Positions 43,960 through 54,434 of a DNA stretch of 64,000 bases are shown here, in pieces. The stretch is from assembly GCF_000802245.2 (NCBI RefSeq), contig NZ_CP021080.1, forward strand, positions 1 through 64,000. Direction: 5' to 3'. A program made the position numbers and the translations under genes. The notes under the pieces were generated by a model. That model made no database searches and was not told the DNA's origin. It worked only from the letters and a program-made list of their open reading frames with translations. Source of the DNA: Streptomyces pluripotens. GTDB lineage: Bacteria; Actinomycetota; Actinomycetes; Streptomycetales; Streptomycetaceae. The stretch's first letter is position 1; every line of letters starts with the position of its first letter.

Positions 43960-44661
43960 ATGCCCGAGACACGCACCTTCACGGAGCAGAATCCGATTCG
44001 GGTGTTCCTACTGGACGACCACGAGGTCGTCCGGCGCGGCCTGACCGACCTACTCGATGCAGAGCCGGACATCTCCGTGGTCGGTGACGCGGACACCGTC
44101 GCACACGCGCTCGCCCGGGGCCCTGCCGTGCGCCCCCATGTCGCGGTGCTCGACGTGCGGCTGCCGGACGGCGACGGCGTCTCGGTCTGCCGGGAGCTGC
44201 GGGACCGGATGCCGGAGTTGTCGTGCCTGATGCTGACCTCATTCGACGACGAGGACGCCCTGCTGGACGCGATCATGGCCGGAGCCTCGGGCTATGTCCT
44301 CAAGCAGATCAGGGGCTCTGACCTGGTGTCGGCCGTGCGTACCGTAGCCTCGGGGCAATCGATGCTGGACCCGGCGACCACGGCGCGGTTGATGCGTTCC
44401 CTGCGGGCCGACCCCGTGGAGAGCCCGTCGCTGCCGCCCGAGCTGGCCGGCCTGTCACCGCGCGAACGCGACATCCTCACCCTGATCGGCGACGGCCTCA
44501 CCAACCGCGAAATCGGCAAGCGCCTCTACCTGTCGGAGAAGACCGTCAAGAACCACATCTCGCGCCTGCTGGCCAAGCTGGGCGTGCAGCGCCGGGTGCA
44601 GGCGGCGGTGCTCGCTTCCCACCTGGAGCCGCACGGTTCTGGCGAGCGCGCGGAGCACTGA
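43960..44661 (+). CDS. osdR: DevR/DosR-type NarL-family response regulator
   Basis: A 233-residue regulator. The receiver domain (residues 12-130) has the acidic pair LDDHE, phospho-acceptor Asp65 in VAVLDVRLPDGDG, Thr/Ser of LMLTSFDDE and the Lys of GYVLKQI. The C-terminal LuxR-type helix-turn-helix LTNREIGKRLYLSEKTVKNH followed by ISRLLAKLGVQRR is very close to M. tuberculosis DevR (which reads LTN...AEKTVKN...SRLLAKLG...RR). An 11-residue N-terminal extension distinguishes it. The likely partner kinase is encoded at 26,196-27,926. It is the best candidate for the protein that binds the palindromes scattered through the island. Confidence 0.9.
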   Translation: MPETRTFTEQNPIRVFLLDDHEVVRRGLTDLLDAEPDISVVGDADTVAHALARGPAVRPHVAVLDVRLPDGDGVSVCRELRDRMPELSCLMLTSFDDEDALLDAIMAGASGYVLKQIRGSDLVSAVRTVASGQSMLDPATTARLMRSLRADPVESPSLPPELAGLSPRERDILTLIGDGLTNREIGKRLYLSEKTVKNHISRLLAKLGVQRRVQAAVLASHLEPHGSGERAEH

Positions 44662-44833
44662 GGACGGCCACCGGCCGACCGCGGGCCGTGGAGGTCTGGC
44701 CGAGGCCGAGGGCGCGGTCCTTCACTCAGCTGCGGTCCTTCCGCCGAAGACATCCGCCATCAGTGCCACGTCCATGACACTTGCGCCGCGTGCACACGTG
44801 TGCTCACACACGGTCGCAACCGCTGCCGTCGTG

Positions 44834-44869
44834 GGCCACGCTCAGGGGCTGCTCCCGCCGAGCGTGGCC
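44834..44869. terminator. Bidirectional terminator after osdR
   Basis: Perfect 10-bp inverted repeat GGCCACGCTC / GAGCGTGGCC with a 16-nt loop, between convergent osdR and CBS-BON copy 4. Confidence 0.7.
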
Positions 44870-44930
44870 AGGGCAGGCACCGGGTCAACCTGGCGCAGCC
44901 GAGCGGGGCTGACGGCCGGCCGGAGCGTGG

Positions 44931-45815
44931 TCAGGCCGTGGTGAGCAGGTTCTTCACCTCCGCCACGTCCGCGATCTCCTCGACCTCGGCCGCGATCCGC
45001 TCCGCGGTCGCCGGCATGACCCGGCCCGCCAACTCGACGACGCCGTCGTGCACGCTCACCTCCACGGCGGCCCGGTCACCGGGCGAGCAGATGGCCTCGA
45101 TCCTGGCCTCGACCTCCGCCCGTATCCCGGCGTCGTCCCGGATCATTACCTGGAGTAGCGCATCGCGGCCCACGACGCCGACCAGCCGACCCTCGTGGTC
45201 GGCGACCGGAATCCTCTTGAGTCGGGACAGCGCGGCGAGCCAGGCGGCCTCGGCCACGGTCGAGCCGGGCAGCACCGTAATTGCGGGGCTGGTCATGAGA
45301 TCGGCCGCCGTCTCACCCCGGGCCTTGTCGTGCAGACGTCGTTCCCGCAGCCTGCCGACGCGCCCGGGCCGGTGGCCGGAGGCCTCGAAGGCGACCTTCG
45401 CCAGCAGGTCCGACTCCGACACCACCCCCACCACGTGGTCCTCCGCGTCCACGACCGGGAGGGCTCCGACCGCTTCCCGGGCCAACAGGCGTGCGATCTC
45501 CCGGTACGGCAGGTCGTCCGCCAGGGAGGCGGCCGGTACCTCCATCACGTCGCGAACCAGCGGCATCCCACGGGCAGTGGCCGCGGCCTGCGCCGGCGAG
45601 GACGCAGCGCCCCGCGGTGCGGGGTGCCGGGCTTCACCCGCCGGCGTCGGTGGGGGCGGCTCCTCGAAGCCCGCGTGCCGGGCCGCGGCAGCCGCCACAG
45701 CGCCCAGGTAGCGGACCAACAGCTCCTGCCGTTTCGTCTCGGCCGGGCTCCAGGGGCGGGAGGGCAGATCCCGCCGGGCATCCGCCTGAGCGGAGAGGTT
45801 CACATGTTCGTTCAC
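44931..45815 (-). CDS. CBS-BON domain protein (copy 4, extended N-terminus)
   Basis: A 294-residue protein. An 80-residue N-terminal extension (helix SPAETKRQELLVRYLGAVAAAAARHAGF, quoted by its ends, then a Pro-rich linker) precedes CBS1 (RDVMEVPAASLADDLPYREI ... ESDLLAKVAFEA), CBS2 (DLMTSPAITVLPGSTVAEAA ... RDALLQVMIRDD) and BON (VEVSVHDGVVELAGRVMP ... DVAEVKNLL). It is divergent from the A/V-ATPase operon and shares a candidate DevR/OsdR box with it. The most divergent of the four CBS-BON copies. Confidence 0.85.
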   Translation of the reverse strand: MNEHVNLSAQADARRDLPSRPWSPAETKRQELLVRYLGAVAAAAARHAGFEEPPPPTPAGEARHPAPRGAASSPAQAAATARGMPLVRDVMEVPAASLADDLPYREIARLLAREAVGALPVVDAEDHVVGVVSESDLLAKVAFEASGHRPGRVGRLRERRLHDKARGETAADLMTSPAITVLPGSTVAEAAWLAALSRLKRIPVADHEGRLVGVVGRDALLQVMIRDDAGIRAEVEARIEAICSPGDRAAVEVSVHDGVVELAGRVMPATAERIAAEVEEIADVAEVKNLLTTA

Positions 45816-45887
45816 TGCGGCCTCCGGGCTCCGTCGCTCCGTTGCGTTGCCTACCGTCCCAGTCTTCCGCTCAGCTGGCGCCCGCCT

Positions 45888-45903
45888 AGAGCCGAACGGC
45901 CCT
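45888..45903. promoter_or_regulatory. Candidate DevR/OsdR box between CBS-BON copy 4 and the A/V-ATPase operon
   Basis: AGAGCCGAACGGCCCT, 88 bases before the first ATPase gene (45,992) and 72 bases before the divergent CBS-BON start (45,815). It links the ATPase operon to the island regulon. Confidence 0.6.
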
Positions 45904-45991
45904 GGTGGAGCGTCGTGACGGCCCTACCCCGCGGGAGCCGGGGCAGGGAGGGTGAAACCGAACGAGCAGCCGACCTGCGGGAGGCTGACCG

Positions 45992-46420
45992 ATGAGCCTG
46001 CGGGACTTCCTGGAGCGGTTCCGTCCGACTGCTGCGCCGGGAGCGGCCGTCACCGGCGTGCCCGCCGACCGGACGGCGGAACGCGCCGCGGAGCTGGAAC
46101 CCACACTGACCCGGCTCACGGCCGTTCAACGGGAGGCTGCACGGATCCGGGCCGAGGCGGACGAGGCGGCCGAGGCCCTACGCAAGGACGCCTCGCTGGC
46201 GGCCGCGAGGATCGTCGCGGACGCCCGGGAGCAAGCCCCTGAGGTACGGCGGCAGGCCGCGGTCCCCGTCCTGCGCGAGGCACGCCGGCAGGCGGACGTC
46301 CTACGCACGGCCGGTGACCAGGCGGCCGCGGCGGTACGGGAGCGCGCACGGGAACGGATGCCCGATCTGGTGGACCGCGCCGTGGCCGAAGCCCTGCGCA
46401 GAGCCGGCAGGGCGGTATGA
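45992..46420 (+). CDS. atpH: A/V-type ATPase stalk subunit H (G-like)
   Basis: A 142-residue, Ala/Arg/Glu-rich helical protein; GGGAGG lies 8 bases before the ATG. From about residue 30 to 130 it is a continuous amphipathic coiled coil (AARIRAEADEAAEALRKDAS, then a second helix of similar type), as in the archaeal AtpH/ bacterial NtpF peripheral-stalk subunit that pairs with subunit E. Sequence alone is weakly specific; position at the head of the ATPase operon and the 4-base overlap with the next gene support the call. Confidence 0.75.
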   Translation: MSLRDFLERFRPTAAPGAAVTGVPADRTAERAAELEPTLTRLTAVQREAARIRAEADEAAEALRKDASLAAARIVADAREQAPEVRRQAAVPVLREARRQADVLRTAGDQAAAAVRERARERMPDLVDRAVAEALRRAGRAV

Positions 46421-47332
46421 GCGCCGCATGGGTGGCCGGAACGGTCCGCGCACGGGCGCTGGCCCGACGGTGTCCGGGTACCACCGGAGCCCGGGAGGTC
46501 GCGGCCTGCCCCACCCTCGACGCGGCGCTGCGCCGGCTGGCCACCACCCCCTACGTGAGGTACGCCCGGGCGACGATCACGCTGCCGGAGGCCCAGCGGG
46601 CGGTGGCCGCCACCCTGCTGTGGCACCTGCGGGTACTGGCAGGCTGGCTGCCGCCCAACGGAACCCGGCTGCTCGTCCCGCTCGCCGCCGGGTTCGAGGT
46701 GGCCAACGTGGCTACCCGGCTGTCTGCGGCGGACCGTCCGGGCGTGGAACCTCCGCAGCCTTACCGGCTCGGAGCGCTGGAGACCGTCTGGCGCCGCCTG
46801 GAACGGTCCGGGTCTTCCGCGGAGCTGCGTGCCGCGCTCGCCGCCTCCCCCTGGGGAGACCCGGGCGGCGACACGCCCCGGGCCGTGCTCACCGGGATGC
46901 GGATGGCTGCCGTCCGGCGCACGGCCGTGGCCGTACCACAGGCGCGTGACTGGGCCGTCGCACGTGCGGCCCTGCTGGTGGCACGGGAACTGTTCGTGCA
47001 CGGGCGCTCGCTGCCGGAGCCTGCCCGGCGTGACGCGGCACGGCTGCTCGGCACACGGGCGCTGGCCGCCGGCTCGTACCGGGAGTTCCGCGACCGCGTG
47101 CCGACGGCGGCCCGTCGGCTCCTGGCGGATGTCACGGCACCCGACGGGCTGTGGCGGGCTGAGGGCCGCTGGTGGCTGACGCTCCGGGACGAGGGCACCG
47201 CCATGCTGCACGAGAGCCGGTACGGGCCCCGAGCGGTCGTGGGGGCCGTCGCGGTGCTGTCCGTGGATGCCTGGCGAGTACGGGCGGCCCTGGAGTCGGC
47301 GGCCCGCGGCGGACGGCCAGGGGAGGCGTTCG

Positions 47333-47346
<14 letters not shown>
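46417..47346 (+). CDS. atpC: Probable A/V-type ATPase subunit C (V-type d)
   Basis: A 309-residue, mostly helical protein, in the expected size range (about 320-350) for the funnel-shaped central subunit C/d that sits on the c-ring. Similarity is low, but the C-terminal VVGAVAVLSVDAWRVRAALE corresponds to the conserved end of subunit C (YLxxKExEVrNIRxI), and ANVATRL to an inner copy. It starts 4 bases inside the H gene and its end overlaps the subunit I start by 14 bases. Because no other gene can fill the C position in this operon, the assignment is likely but should be tested by profile search. Confidence 0.6.
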
Positions 47347-49190
<1,844 letters not shown>

Positions 49191-49192
49191 CG

Positions 49193-49417
49193 ATGGGTAC
49201 CGTGGCGGCCATCGGCGCGCGGACCAGCGTGGGCGGGCTGGCCCTGGCCGGGGTCGATGTCCGTATCGCGGAGGATCCGGATGCCGTCCGCCAGGCCTGG
49301 CGGGACCTTCCCGGCACCGTCGAACTGGTGATCCTCACGGTGCCCGCCGCCCAAGCGCTCGAAGCAACGGCCACGGTCCCGGACCCGAGCCGGCCTCTGA
49401 CGGTGGTGATGCCCTGA
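49193..49417 (+). CDS. atpF: A/V-type ATPase subunit F
   Basis: A short, 74-residue protein, against about 100-110 for the family. It keeps the flavodoxin-like start GTVAAIGARTSVGGLALAGVD (first residues quoted; family: kiaVIGdxdtvtGFrLaGv), the DPDAVRQAWRDL helix and VELVILTVPAAQAL, but lacks the C-terminal helix that enters the central stalk. It lies 2 bases after K and its stop overlaps the E start (TGATG). Operon position and the N-terminal pattern make it F with fair confidence. Confidence 0.75.
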   Translation: MGTVAAIGARTSVGGLALAGVDVRIAEDPDAVRQAWRDLPGTVELVILTVPAAQALEATATVPDPSRPLTVVMP

Positions 49418-49926
49418 TGGCGGCGCCCGTCGACGGCCTGGACCCGGTCCGTACCGAGTTGCTGCGAGCCGCCCGGGCCTCGGCCGACGCAGTCCTGGCA
49501 CGGGCGCAGGCCGAGGCGGAGGAGACGCTGCGCTCGGCCCGCCGGACCGCGGCGCAGGTGCTCTCCCACGCTCGCCGGGCCGGCGCGGCGGACGGAGCCG
49601 CCGCAGCCGACCGCGAGCGGGAGCGCGCGCTCCAGGACGCCTGGGCGGTGGAACTCGCCGCCCGCGCCGAGGCCTACGCCAGCCTTCGGGCCGAAGTCCG
49701 CGCCGGTGTGCAACGGGCGTTGGCGGACGGTGCCGTCCCGCCGGAGCGGCTCGCTCAGACCGCACGAAGCCTGCTGGGGGCGGACGCGCAGATCACGGCC
49801 GTACCGGACGGCGGGGTGCGCGCAAAGGCGCCCGGACGCCGCGTCGACCTGTCCGCTCAGGCCCTCGCCGACCGCGCCGTCGATGCGCTGGGTGTCGCGG
49901 CCGAGACCCTGTGGGAAGTGCCGTGA
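49417..49926 (+). CDS. atpE: A/V-type ATPase subunit E
   Basis: A 169-residue protein with a charged N-terminal coiled coil (residues 10-75, RAQAEAEETLRSARRTAAQV) and a small alpha/beta head near the C-terminus (TAVPDGGVRAKAPGRRVDLS). This is the layout of the peripheral-stalk subunit E, which binds subunit H along its helix and the B subunit through its head. Slightly shorter than the usual 185-200. It overlaps F by one base and A by 4 bases. Confidence 0.83.
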   Translation: MAAPVDGLDPVRTELLRAARASADAVLARAQAEAEETLRSARRTAAQVLSHARRAGAADGAAAADRERERALQDAWAVELAARAEAYASLRAEVRAGVQRALADGAVPPERLAQTARSLLGADAQITAVPDGGVRAKAPGRRVDLSAQALADRAVDALGVAAETLWEVP

Positions 49927-51680
49927 CCGATCGACGCCCCGTCGCACCGGCCCCGCCCGGGGACGGTGCGGGCAGGCGGATCCTGCGCGTCGCCGGGCCG
50001 CTGGTCGAGATGGAGTGTCCCGGTTCCGTGGCCATGCACGACCTCGTTCTGCTGGGAACCGCCCGGATCCCGGGCGAGGTGGTCGCCATCCGCGGCGACA
50101 CGGCCACCGTCCAGGCGTACGAGTACACGGGCGGGCTGGCACCCGGGCATCCGGCCGAGCCACAGGGCCGGCCCCTGTCGGTCCTGCTCGGCCCCGGCCT
50201 GCTCGGCGGGGTCTTCGACGGCCTGCTGCGTCCCCTGTCCGGCGCCGGCGACCTGCTGGTGACGGGCGTGCCGGGCGCCGCGCCGGACGGACGCGTGTGG
50301 GCATTCACCCCGTCGGTGACCGAGGGAGCACGCGTTGCTCCTGGTGACGTCCTGGGGGAGATCGGGGCGCGGGTGCCACTGCGGCTCGTGGTCCCGCCGG
50401 ACTGCTCGGGCGAGGTGACGCGGATCGCGACACCGGGCGAACACGGCCCGGGTACGGCGCTCGCGGTGGTGGACGGCCGCGAGGTGCGGATGGCCCAGCG
50501 GTGGCCGGTACGCAGACCACGGCCGGTCGCCGAGCGGCTGCCGGCGGACGTGCCCCTGCACACCGGGCAGCGGGCCGTCGATCTCCTCTTCCCGGTGGCC
50601 CGTGGCAGTACGGTCGCCGTCCCCGGAGGATTCGGGACCGGCAAGACCATGCTGCTGCAGCAGATCGCGAAGTGGTGCGACGCGGACGTGATCGTCTACG
50701 TCGGCTGCGGCGAGCGCGGCAACGAGATGGCGGACGTCATAGCGGAGCTGTCGGCCCTCGCCGACCCGCGCACCGGAGGACGACTGGCGGAACGCACGGT
50801 GACCATCGCCAACACCTCCAACATGCCGATGATGGCCCGTGAGGCGAGCGTGCACACGGGTGCGACGGTCGCCGAGTACTTCCGCGACATGGGCCTGGAC
50901 GTAGTCGTCATCGCCGACTCGACCTCCCGCTGGGCTGAGGCACTGCGGGAGTTCGCCTCCCGCATGGGTGAGCTTCCCGCCGAGGAGGGCTATCCGGCGG
51001 GGCTCGCCTCGCAGCTTGCCGCCTTCTACGAGCGGGCCGCGGCAGTGCGCACCCCGGGCGGGGTGACCGGATCGGTCACGGTGATCGGTGCGGTGTCCCC
51101 GCCGGGCGGCGACCGTACCGAGCCAGTCACCGCGCACACCGAACGGTTCGTACGGTGCCTGTGGAGCCTGGACCGCGACCTCGCCTACGCGCGCCACTAC
51201 CCAGCAGTCTCCTGGGTGGATTCCTTCTCCCGGGACACCCCGATGCTCGCCGCCGCGTACGCGCGCGGCGGCGATCCGGAGTGGGCCGCCCGACGCGGCC
51301 GGGTGACGAGCCTGCTGGCCGAGGCGGACCGGCTGGCCGGCCTGGTCGAACTGGTCGGTGTCACGGCTCTGCCGCCGCGTGAACGGATCAGCGTGCTGGC
51401 CGGTCGGCTCCTGCGCGAGGCGGTGGTCCAACAGAGCGCGCTGTCGCCGAGGGACGCCTACAGCACGCCCGAGAAGACGGCGGCCCTGGCGGAGGCCGTA
51501 CTGACGGTGATAGACCGCTGCCGGGAACTCGTGGACCGCGGGGTGGGAGCCGACGCCGTCGAGGAGGTCGACTTCACCCCGCTGCTGCGGGCCCGCGAGA
51601 GTGCCGGGCCCGCCGAGACGCTTCCGGTGGCGGCGGCCCGCGACACCGTGCTCACCCGGCTCGGGGAGGCGGTGCCATGA
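49923..51680 (+). CDS. atpA: A/V-type ATPase catalytic subunit A
   Basis: A 585-residue catalytic subunit (family about 580-600). The GTG at 49,923 overlaps the E stop. It has the N-terminal beta barrel ILRVAGPLVEMECPGSVAMH, the A-specific non-homologous insert (about 100-190), P-loop GGFGTGKTMLLQQ with Lys241, VGCGERGNEMADVI containing the catalytic Glu, and DSTSRWAEALREFASRMGE. GERGNE-DSTSRWAEALRE is diagnostic of V/A-type A, not of F-type beta. It hydrolyses or synthesises ATP in the V1/A1 head. Confidence 0.96.
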   Translation: MTDRRPVAPAPPGDGAGRRILRVAGPLVEMECPGSVAMHDLVLLGTARIPGEVVAIRGDTATVQAYEYTGGLAPGHPAEPQGRPLSVLLGPGLLGGVFDGLLRPLSGAGDLLVTGVPGAAPDGRVWAFTPSVTEGARVAPGDVLGEIGARVPLRLVVPPDCSGEVTRIATPGEHGPGTALAVVDGREVRMAQRWPVRRPRPVAERLPADVPLHTGQRAVDLLFPVARGSTVAVPGGFGTGKTMLLQQIAKWCDADVIVYVGCGERGNEMADVIAELSALADPRTGGRLAERTVTIANTSNMPMMAREASVHTGATVAEYFRDMGLDVVVIADSTSRWAEALREFASRMGELPAEEGYPAGLASQLAAFYERAAAVRTPGGVTGSVTVIGAVSPPGGDRTEPVTAHTERFVRCLWSLDRDLAYARHYPAVSWVDSFSRDTPMLAAAYARGGDPEWAARRGRVTSLLAEADRLAGLVELVGVTALPPRERISVLAGRLLREAVVQQSALSPRDAYSTPEKTAALAEAVLTVIDRCRELVDRGVGADAVEEVDFTPLLRARESAGPAETLPVAAARDTVLTRLGEAVP

Positions 51681-53218
51681 GCAGGTCCACCGGGCTCGGC
51701 CGTGCCGGGCCCGTCGAGTACACGGGGGTACGGGAACTGCACGGCCCGCTCGTGGTCGTCGGCGGTGTGAGCGGCGTGGGCTGGGACGAGTTCGCCACGA
51801 TCATCCTGGATTCGGGTGAACTGCGGCACGGGCTCGTGCTGGAGGTCGACCGAGACCTCGCCGTGGTGCAGGTCCTTGAGGACACCGCCGGCATGGACCG
51901 GACCAGTACCCGGGTCGCTTTCTCGGGCGCACCGCTGCGCGTCCCGGTCGGCACCGGCTGGCTGGGTCGGGTGTGCAACGGGCGGGGCGAACCGACCGAC
52001 GGCGGACCGCCCGTGCTGGGCGGCACGTACGCCGCGGTGGGCGGAGCGCCGATCAACCCGCTGCGCCGGGAACCGCCCGACGAGGCGGTGCTGACCGGTG
52101 TGACGGCCGTGGACGTGCTGACCACCGTGGTGCGTGGCCAGAAGCTGCCGGTGTTCTCCGCGGCCGGGCTACCGCACCTTGATCTGGCGGTGCAGATCGC
52201 GGCCCAGGCGACCTGTGGCGAAGAGGCCTTCGCCGTCGTGTTCGCGGGTATGGGACTCACCCACGCCGACGCGGCATTCGTCCGGTCGGGGTTGGCCAAG
52301 CGCTCCGCGGCGCGGGAACTGGTCCTGCTGCTCAACACGGCCGACGACCCGGTGATCGAGCGGCTGCTCACCCCGCGGCTGGCGCTGACCGTCGCCGAGC
52401 ACCTGGCGTTCACACAAGGCCGCCACGTCCTGGTGGTGATGGCGGACATGACGGCCTACTCCGAAGCGCTGCGCGAAGTGTCCGCCGCACGCGGCGAGAT
52501 CCCGGCCCGCCGGGCCTACCCCGGCTACCTCTACAGCGACCTCGCCTCCCTCTACGAACGCTGCGGCCGGATCAGGGGCCGGCCCGGGTCCGTGACCGTG
52601 CTCCCTGTGCTCACCATGCCGGCCGGGGACATCACACACCCTGTCCCGGACCTCACCGGTTACATCACGGAGGGCCAGATCGTGCTGTCCGCCGAGGTGT
52701 ACGCCACCGGCGTCTATCCGCCGGTCGATCCCCTCGCCTCGCTCTCCCGGTTGATGCGCAGGGGAACCGGAGCGGGGCGGACCCGCGCCGATCACCCGGA
52801 TGTCGCCGCGCAGCTGATCGCCGCGCTGGCCCGGTCGCGTCAGGTGCGGGAACTGGCCGACCTGATCGGGCGGTCGGCACTCAGCCCGGCCGACCTGCGG
52901 CACCTGGACATGGAGGAAGCGTTCCGGCAGCGGTTCCTCGCCCAGGGCAGGGACGAGAACCGCTCGTTGGAAGATTCCCTGGACCGCGCCTGGGAGGTCC
53001 TGCTGACGCTACCGCGCGGTCATCTGGGCATGCTCCCGGCCGAACTGCTCGATGCCCACGGGGTTCCGTCCCGGGCGGGGCCGAAAGAGCCGGAAGAGCC
53101 GGAACCGGGCGGAGAGGAAACGGGCGAGGGAACGGGCGAGGAGGAGGCGCGCCAACGGAGAACGCAGGGAACCGGGACGGACAGTAAGGGAACGGACGGC
53201 AAGGGGACACCTCCGTGA
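51677..53218 (+). CDS. atpB: A/V-type ATPase regulatory subunit B
   Basis: A 513-residue non-catalytic subunit. It opens EYTGVRELHGPLVVVGGV, lacks a canonical P-loop, and has AGMGLTHADAAFVRSGLAK, LLLNTADDPVIERLLTPRLAL and LVVMADMTAYSEALREVSAARGEIP (ends quoted), all typical of V-type B. ITHPVPDLTGYITEGQI is the family PDLTGYITEGQI motif. The last 45 residues are an unusual Glu/Gly/Thr-rich tail (KEPEEPEPGGEETGEGTGEE) absent from most homologues. It overlaps A and D by 4 bases each. Confidence 0.95.
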   Translation: MSRSTGLGRAGPVEYTGVRELHGPLVVVGGVSGVGWDEFATIILDSGELRHGLVLEVDRDLAVVQVLEDTAGMDRTSTRVAFSGAPLRVPVGTGWLGRVCNGRGEPTDGGPPVLGGTYAAVGGAPINPLRREPPDEAVLTGVTAVDVLTTVVRGQKLPVFSAAGLPHLDLAVQIAAQATCGEEAFAVVFAGMGLTHADAAFVRSGLAKRSAARELVLLLNTADDPVIERLLTPRLALTVAEHLAFTQGRHVLVVMADMTAYSEALREVSAARGEIPARRAYPGYLYSDLASLYERCGRIRGRPGSVTVLPVLTMPAGDITHPVPDLTGYITEGQIVLSAEVYATGVYPPVDPLASLSRLMRRGTGAGRTRADHPDVAAQLIAALARSRQVRELADLIGRSALSPADLRHLDMEEAFRQRFLAQGRDENRSLEDSLDRAWEVLLTLPRGHLGMLPAELLDAHGVPSRAGPKEPEEPEPGGEETGEGTGEEEARQRRTQGTGTDSKGTDGKGTPP

Positions 53219-53859
53219 GTGGGCGCGGCAGCCGGGTGCGGGCGGGCAGGGCCAGCCGGCTGCGGTTGCGCCGTGCTCTCGCCACCGCGGAGCGAGGCGC
53301 CGACCTGTTGGAACGCAAACTCCGGCTGGTGCTGGACCGCGAGCGCTCGGCACGACGGGCCGCAGCGGGAGCTGGCCGGATGTGGCGGGAGCGGCTCGCC
53401 GAGGCGGACACCTGGCTGGTGCGCGGGGTGCTCCTCGGCGGCGAACGGGCCCTGACCCAGGCGGTGCCGGCAGACCGGGCCCGGGTCGAAGTCCGGTGGG
53501 CCGTCCTCATGGGGGTTCGCCATCCGGCCGCCGTGTCCTGCACGGATGCGGTCCGCACCGCCCGGGAACCGGCGCCGCCGAACACCGCGCTGGTGCTCGC
53601 CGAGTCGGCGTACCGTGCCGCGGTCCGGGCGGGCGCGGAGTACGCGGCCCACCATGCGGCGGCCGAGTTGCTCGCCGCGGAGGCAGAACGGACCCGTCGG
53701 CGGGTCCGCGCCCTCCGCCGGCACTGGATACCGCGCCTACGGCACGAACTGGCGGCCGTGGAACTGGCGCTGGAGGAGTCGGAGCACGAGGAGGCGGTAC
53801 GGCGCCGCTGGGCCGCCTCCCAGGGCGCACAACGACCTCGGCACGGCGAACACAGCTGA
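53215..53859 (+). CDS. atpD: A/V-type ATPase central-stalk subunit D
   Basis: A 214-residue protein made of two long helices (residues 10-65 and 120-190) that would form the antiparallel coiled-coil rotor shaft, with a small beta region between. The start SRLRLRRALATAERGADLLE (family: kxrLxxlkxrLkxAxrGhdLLk) and the end RRRVRALRRHWIPRLRHELA (family: RRVNALEyvxIPxlxxti) are both recognisable. GTG start overlaps the B stop. It is the last gene of the operon, followed by a hairpin. Confidence 0.92.
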   Translation: MSGRGSRVRAGRASRLRLRRALATAERGADLLERKLRLVLDRERSARRAAAGAGRMWRERLAEADTWLVRGVLLGGERALTQAVPADRARVEVRWAVLMGVRHPAAVSCTDAVRTAREPAPPNTALVLAESAYRAAVRAGAEYAAHHAAAELLAAEAERTRRRVRALRRHWIPRLRHELAAVELALEESEHEEAVRRRWAASQGAQRPRHGEHS

Positions 53860-53880
53860 CCACGGCGCGACGACCACGAA

Positions 53881-53901
53881 GCGGGCCCGTCAGGGGCCCG
53901 C
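53881..53901. terminator. Bidirectional terminator after the ATPase operon
   Basis: GCGGGCCC / GGGCCCGC, 8-bp perfect stem with a 5-nt loop, between convergent atpD and hsp20. Confidence 0.7.
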
Positions 53902-53960
53902 CGGTGGAATGGACGAGGACTTCGTCAGCTGCCGCACCCGGATCAACCGCCGTGCCGGGA

Positions 53961-54365
53961 TCAGCCGTGGTGCTTGATCTCGACGTGCTTGGCCTCAGCC
54001 TTCTCGACGCCCATGCCTACGCTGACGGTCAACATGCCGTCGGTGTAGTCGGCCCTGACGTCATCCTCGTCGGCGCCGGGCGGCAGCGTCACGCTGCGGC
54101 TCAACTCGCCGTACCGGATCTCACTGTGGTTCTTGTCCACCTCGCGCTCGGTGCGCTCGGCCTTGACCGTCAGCACGCCGTCGCCGATGACGACGTCGAG
54201 GTCCTCCGGGGACATGCCCGGAAGCTCGGCGCGCATGACGTAGCGGCCCTCCTCCGTGTAGTCCTCTATGCGGACCACGGGCATCGCGAACTTGGCGGGA
54301 ATGGTCTCGAACCAGTCCGGCATCTCCGGGAACGGAATCCTCTGCCTGCGTGTCAGTGTGGCCAT
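53961..54365 (-). CDS. hsp20: Hsp20/alpha-crystallin small heat-shock protein
   Basis: A 134-residue small chaperone. The ATG at 54,365 follows GAGGAGG. The alpha-crystallin domain spans about 28-130 with VRIEDYTEEGRYVMRAELPG, the family PGMSPEDLDVVI and the C-terminal GMLTVSVGM (family GVLxVxxP); the usual C-terminal I-x-I/V motif appears as VEIKH. It prevents aggregation of unfolded proteins. The M. tuberculosis homologue Acr/HspX is the classical DosR target, and the promoter here holds two matching boxes. Confidence 0.93.
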   Translation of the reverse strand: MATLTRRQRIPFPEMPDWFETIPAKFAMPVVRIEDYTEEGRYVMRAELPGMSPEDLDVVIGDGVLTVKAERTEREVDKNHSEIRYGELSRSVTLPPGADEDDVRADYTDGMLTVSVGMGVEKAEAKHVEIKHHG

Positions 54366-54434
54366 CGCCGTACCTCCTCGGCTGTCGTCGTCTGCCGACA
54401 CCTCCCAGTACAGCGCGCCGCGCCCGCTCATGGT

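Noticed and set aside
49923..53218. F-type, flagellar or type III secretion ATPase identity for the A and B genes
   Set aside because: V/A-type specific motifs, the A-subunit insert, and adjacent I, K, E and D genes exclude these families.
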